Source: Dactylonectria macrodidyma (Eukaryota; Ascomycota; Sordariomycetes; Hypocreales; Nectriaceae). Taken from it: DNA of 64,000 nt. Of this stretch, positions 60,935-64,000 are shown one piece after another. Position numbers and translations under genes: made by a program. The stretch is taken from positions 1 through 64,000 of the forward strand of contig JAGMUV010000005.1 in the NCBI GenBank assembly GCA_020744425.1, read 5' to 3'. Each line of letters begins with the position of its first letter. Positions within the stretch are counted from its first letter, which is position 1. The notes beneath the pieces were generated by a model. It was given only the letters and a program-made list of their open reading frames with translations. It was not told the origin of the DNA and did not search any database.

Positions 60935-63900
60935 TGTTACAGGCTTGGCCTGGAGTAGGAAGCTACTGAGTTAACTGTAGAGATGCCCCAGCTAGCTCGC
61001 AGCGATCTCACTGCTTAGCCAGGCCAATACTGGCCCCAAAAGCGATATTACTAGAACCTAGCCCTAGACTAAGGGCTAGCAGCCCTAGCTACAGACCTAT
61101 ATAACAGAGGCTCGCTACGACCTAGTAGTGACCTTACTTAGCTTAAGATACTTTAATTTACTAAACACTCTCTTACTAAATAAGCCTAGGGTCTTCCTCT
61201 TATATTATCTTAAGCTCCTTTTTTACTACTTTCTTACTAACTCCTTATTATAATAAAATAACTCGCTCTCTACCTTCTAACTAATGCTAAAATAGAGGCA
61301 ATTCATAACCTTATTAATAATAGACTTTAGTCTATCTATAAATAATTAGCATAACGTAATTATAATAATCTTACTATGAATGCACTAGTTACTAACGTCT
61401 TTTGTATTATCCTCTTATTTCCCTATAGACAGAAGCCCCTCCTAAACCTACTAAAATTCTTAAGCAACCGCTCTAACTACACTATATAGTTACAGTAGAT
61501 GTAGGATAAGGTCCGCTTTAATAGCTCTTATATTAGTAATAAAGAGCTCTAGTATACTATTAATAGCTGCCTTAATACTAAGCTATAGAAAACCATTAGT
61601 ACTTTCTATACCTTAGGAGGGCTATGAAGCCGCCGCTACCTTGCAGACTTCTTAAGCTACTTAGACCAGACCTATAAGGACTGCAACTTGCAGCTTTAAG
61701 CGGCTGCCTTATTACAATGTTTTAGGCAGGCCGATCAGACTGCATTTTCTGCCTTCCTCCTGCTATTTAAATAAAAAATCGCAAATACTAAGAGAAGTAA
61801 GTAGGCTAATGAGGTAAAAATAACATTCTTTAAAGGCGTACTTAACTTATTACTATAATATAGCCTTACTACAGTCCAACTCTCTAAAGATTACTAAGGT
61901 TAGCTTAAATAAGTCTAGGAAATTGCTTAGAAGGTTAAAGGCCTTTAGAATTGCTTATAGCGATATTATAACTCTCTCGCTCTGAACCATTAATAAGGGA
62001 AAGATAGAGAAGGTAATATTACTATAATAAGAGTGAACTAAATATAAGGAAATGAAAAGAAGAAGAAGAGAGTTATATATTATTATATCTATAGGAAGGA
62101 GCACTATACTTAAGACTGTCTTAGAAGATATACTGACTCTTGTATAATAGCTGCCTCCTAAGCTTATTATAATAAAGTAATGACCTTATTAGAATCTTAT
62201 AAAAGTTCTAATATATACTCATTAGAAAACAAGTAGCTCTAATATAAAAACAGGGGTTAGAGCCCTCTAAAGCTCTAGTAAAGACCTAAGTATAATAAAG
62301 AGAGCATATGACTAGTAAGCTAGCTATTATCTAAGTGCGACTTAATAATATCTTATTAATTGTACTTATTAATAATGGCTGTGAGGTCTACGCCCTTGTT
62401 AATAAAGCCCTAGCCTAAAGAATGAGCTTCCTATATATTAATAAGAAGCTATAGCGATTTCATAGCTTTACTAATATAACAGAGCTAACAATAGCTGCAG
62501 GCATAATAGCTATGACTCTAGAAGTGAGTAGCTATAAGCAGACGCTTTTTATATATATAGTCTGTAACTTAAGATATAGCCTCTTCCTAAAGAAGCTATA
62601 GATAGAATAGAAGGATGTTACTTACTTTATAAAGAAGAAGAAGTTATATTATAGAGTTACTAGAATTATACTATAAGTAAGTAGTGAGGAGGAACTAGCT
62701 CTAATAACTAAGATATAAGCAGCTAGGCTTATTACAGGTTCAGTCATAGCCGCCCTCTTATAGCAAGTCCGTAAGGCAGCTCACTACAGAAATACTATAA
62801 TATTAATAGGATATATCAGCTTAAATAATATTAATAAGGCCTTCTATAAGAAAGACCTAACTGACCTTTAATTATATATACTAACTGATTTCCTTAAGGA
62901 CTTCTTAAAGCGATTCTTAGTAGAAGAGGCTAATAAGCTGCTCCCGCACTGACCAGGCATTAACTACAAAGTAAACCTACTATAAGATTATAATAAGGAA
63001 GAACCTCCCCTGCCCTAGGGGCCCCTTTATAATATATCCTAAGAAGAGCTCCTAGTATTAAAGAAGACCTTAAATGACCTCCTCAATAAGGGGTATATCT
63101 AAGCTAGTAACTCCTTTATAACAGCCCCGGTCCTCTTTATTAAGAAACCAAGCAATAGGCTAAGATTTTACTATAATTATTGTACGCTTAATGCAATTAT
63201 ATAGTAAGATCGCTACCCCCTCCTATTAATTATAGAAATACTGCGCAACCTCTCTAGCGCTAGATAGTTCACTAAGCTGAATGTTATTATAGCCTTCTAT
63301 AAGCTAAGAATAGCTAAAGAGCATAAGAGTAAGACTGCATTTTAAATGCATTTTAGCTTTTTTAAATAGCTAGTATGCCTATTTAGACTTAGCAGCGCCT
63401 CTATAACATTCTAGTACTATATTAATCAAATGCTATAATAATACCTTAATGACTTTATAATAGCCTATCTTAATAACATCTTAATTTACTCTAATAAGAC
63501 TTATTATAATTACTTAACGAAAGTCTACTAAGTCTTTTAAGCCCTTAGTAATATAAGGCTTAACCTTAACCCTAAGAAATGCAAGTTTATAGTATAAGAA
63601 GTTAAATACTTAGAGTTTATAGTTAAGGCTAGGGAAGGCATCTATTATAACTTAGAAAAGTAGTGAGTTATTCATAAATAGGAAGCGCTTTTATTACTAA
63701 AAGGAGTCTAGAGTTTCTTTAGCTTTACTAACTACTACTAAGTCTTTATCTCTAACTTTATAAGTATTATTACACCCCTTATCTAGCTTATTAAAAAAGG
63801 GGTGACCTTTATATAAAGTAATAGTAAAGAAGTAATATTTAAAGAACTTAAGTACTGCTTTTATAATACCCTAATACTAGCTGAATAGAACCTGAATAAG

Positions 63901-64000
63901 AAAGTATATATAAAAAGCAATAGCTTAGGCTTCGCCCTTAAAAGAGTCCTCTCTTAAGAGAACTTATAAGAGCTTTACTGCCTTATTACATTTTACTTAT
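60935..64000 (+). mobile_element. Ty3/gypsy retrotransposon relic, truncated by the window edge
   Basis: It probably starts with an LTR at TGTTACAGGCTTGGCC (60935). gag-like sequence follows from about 61290, a damaged protease near 62340-62430 (family LIDNGCEV-like loop), and from about 63000 a reverse transcriptase: PVLFIKKPSNRLRF, a palm motif YLNNILIYSN where YLDD has become YLNN, and NPKKCKF. RNase H begins near 63850 (LGFALKRVLS). Substitutions in key residues are transitions. Stops throughout. The 3' end and target duplication lie outside. Confidence 0.8.

Noticed and set aside
1..64000. CRISPR arrays, tRNA or rRNA genes
   Set aside because: Repeats seen are minisatellites, LTRs or TIRs; no cloverleaf or rRNA core sequence was recognised.

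Overview
The window looks like a filamentous ascomycete (Pezizomycotina) chromosome. Supporting signs are short GT-AG introns of about 50-80 nt with CTRAY-like branch sites, NACHT-type STAND genes, a TPR-CHAT gene relic, a Helitron fragment, Ty3/gypsy retrotransposons, and very AT-rich, TA-rich DNA typical of RIP (repeat-induced point mutation, CpA to TpA). The species cannot be named from the sequence. Most of the window is a RIP-degraded repeat desert; one GC-richer island (about 35.9-46.35 kb) carries the genes that look alive. I saw no tRNA, rRNA or CRISPR array.

Layout. 1-14 kb: a heavily mutated TPR-CHAT gene on the minus strand, split in two by a full-length, much less mutated chromodomain Ty3/gypsy element (3105-10977; 408-bp LTRs, CATTC target duplication). 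That element has a recognisable -1 frameshift signal between gag and pol. It also has a separate, still open, spliced gene on the opposite strand between pol and the 3' LTR, encoding a Zn2Cys6-like plus coiled-coil protein. 14-25.9 kb: AT-rich relics, largely unassignable. 25.9-32.3 kb: a RIP relic of a large RecQ-like (telomere-linked-helicase type) gene on the minus strand whose N-terminal part is present twice as a 1638-bp tandem duplication. 32.3-35.9 kb: AT-rich, one minisatellite.

36.4-46.05 kb is the gene island. Two apparently intact STAND/NLR-like NTPase genes are divergently arranged: a 7-exon, 1442-residue NACHT protein on the minus strand (36420-41090) and a 3-exon, 929-residue NACHT protein on the plus strand (43117-46048). 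Between them lie a truncated Helitron helicase-like fragment and a strong hairpin. Both proteins end in a basic K-R-S-R tail. Together with the dead TPR-CHAT gene, three genes of classes linked to fungal self/non-self recognition or programmed cell death occur within 46 kb.

46.4-64 kb: AT-rich DNA with four related TIR elements (one interrupted by a solo LTR), a complete RIP-killed gypsy element on the minus strand (48506-55883; 175-bp LTRs, TATTT duplication), two solo LTRs of one family with different target duplications, a pair of direct repeats, and the 5' part of another gypsy element running off the right edge. Target duplications and nesting give a partial history: TPR-CHAT gene, then its RIP, then chromovirus insertion, then lighter RIP.
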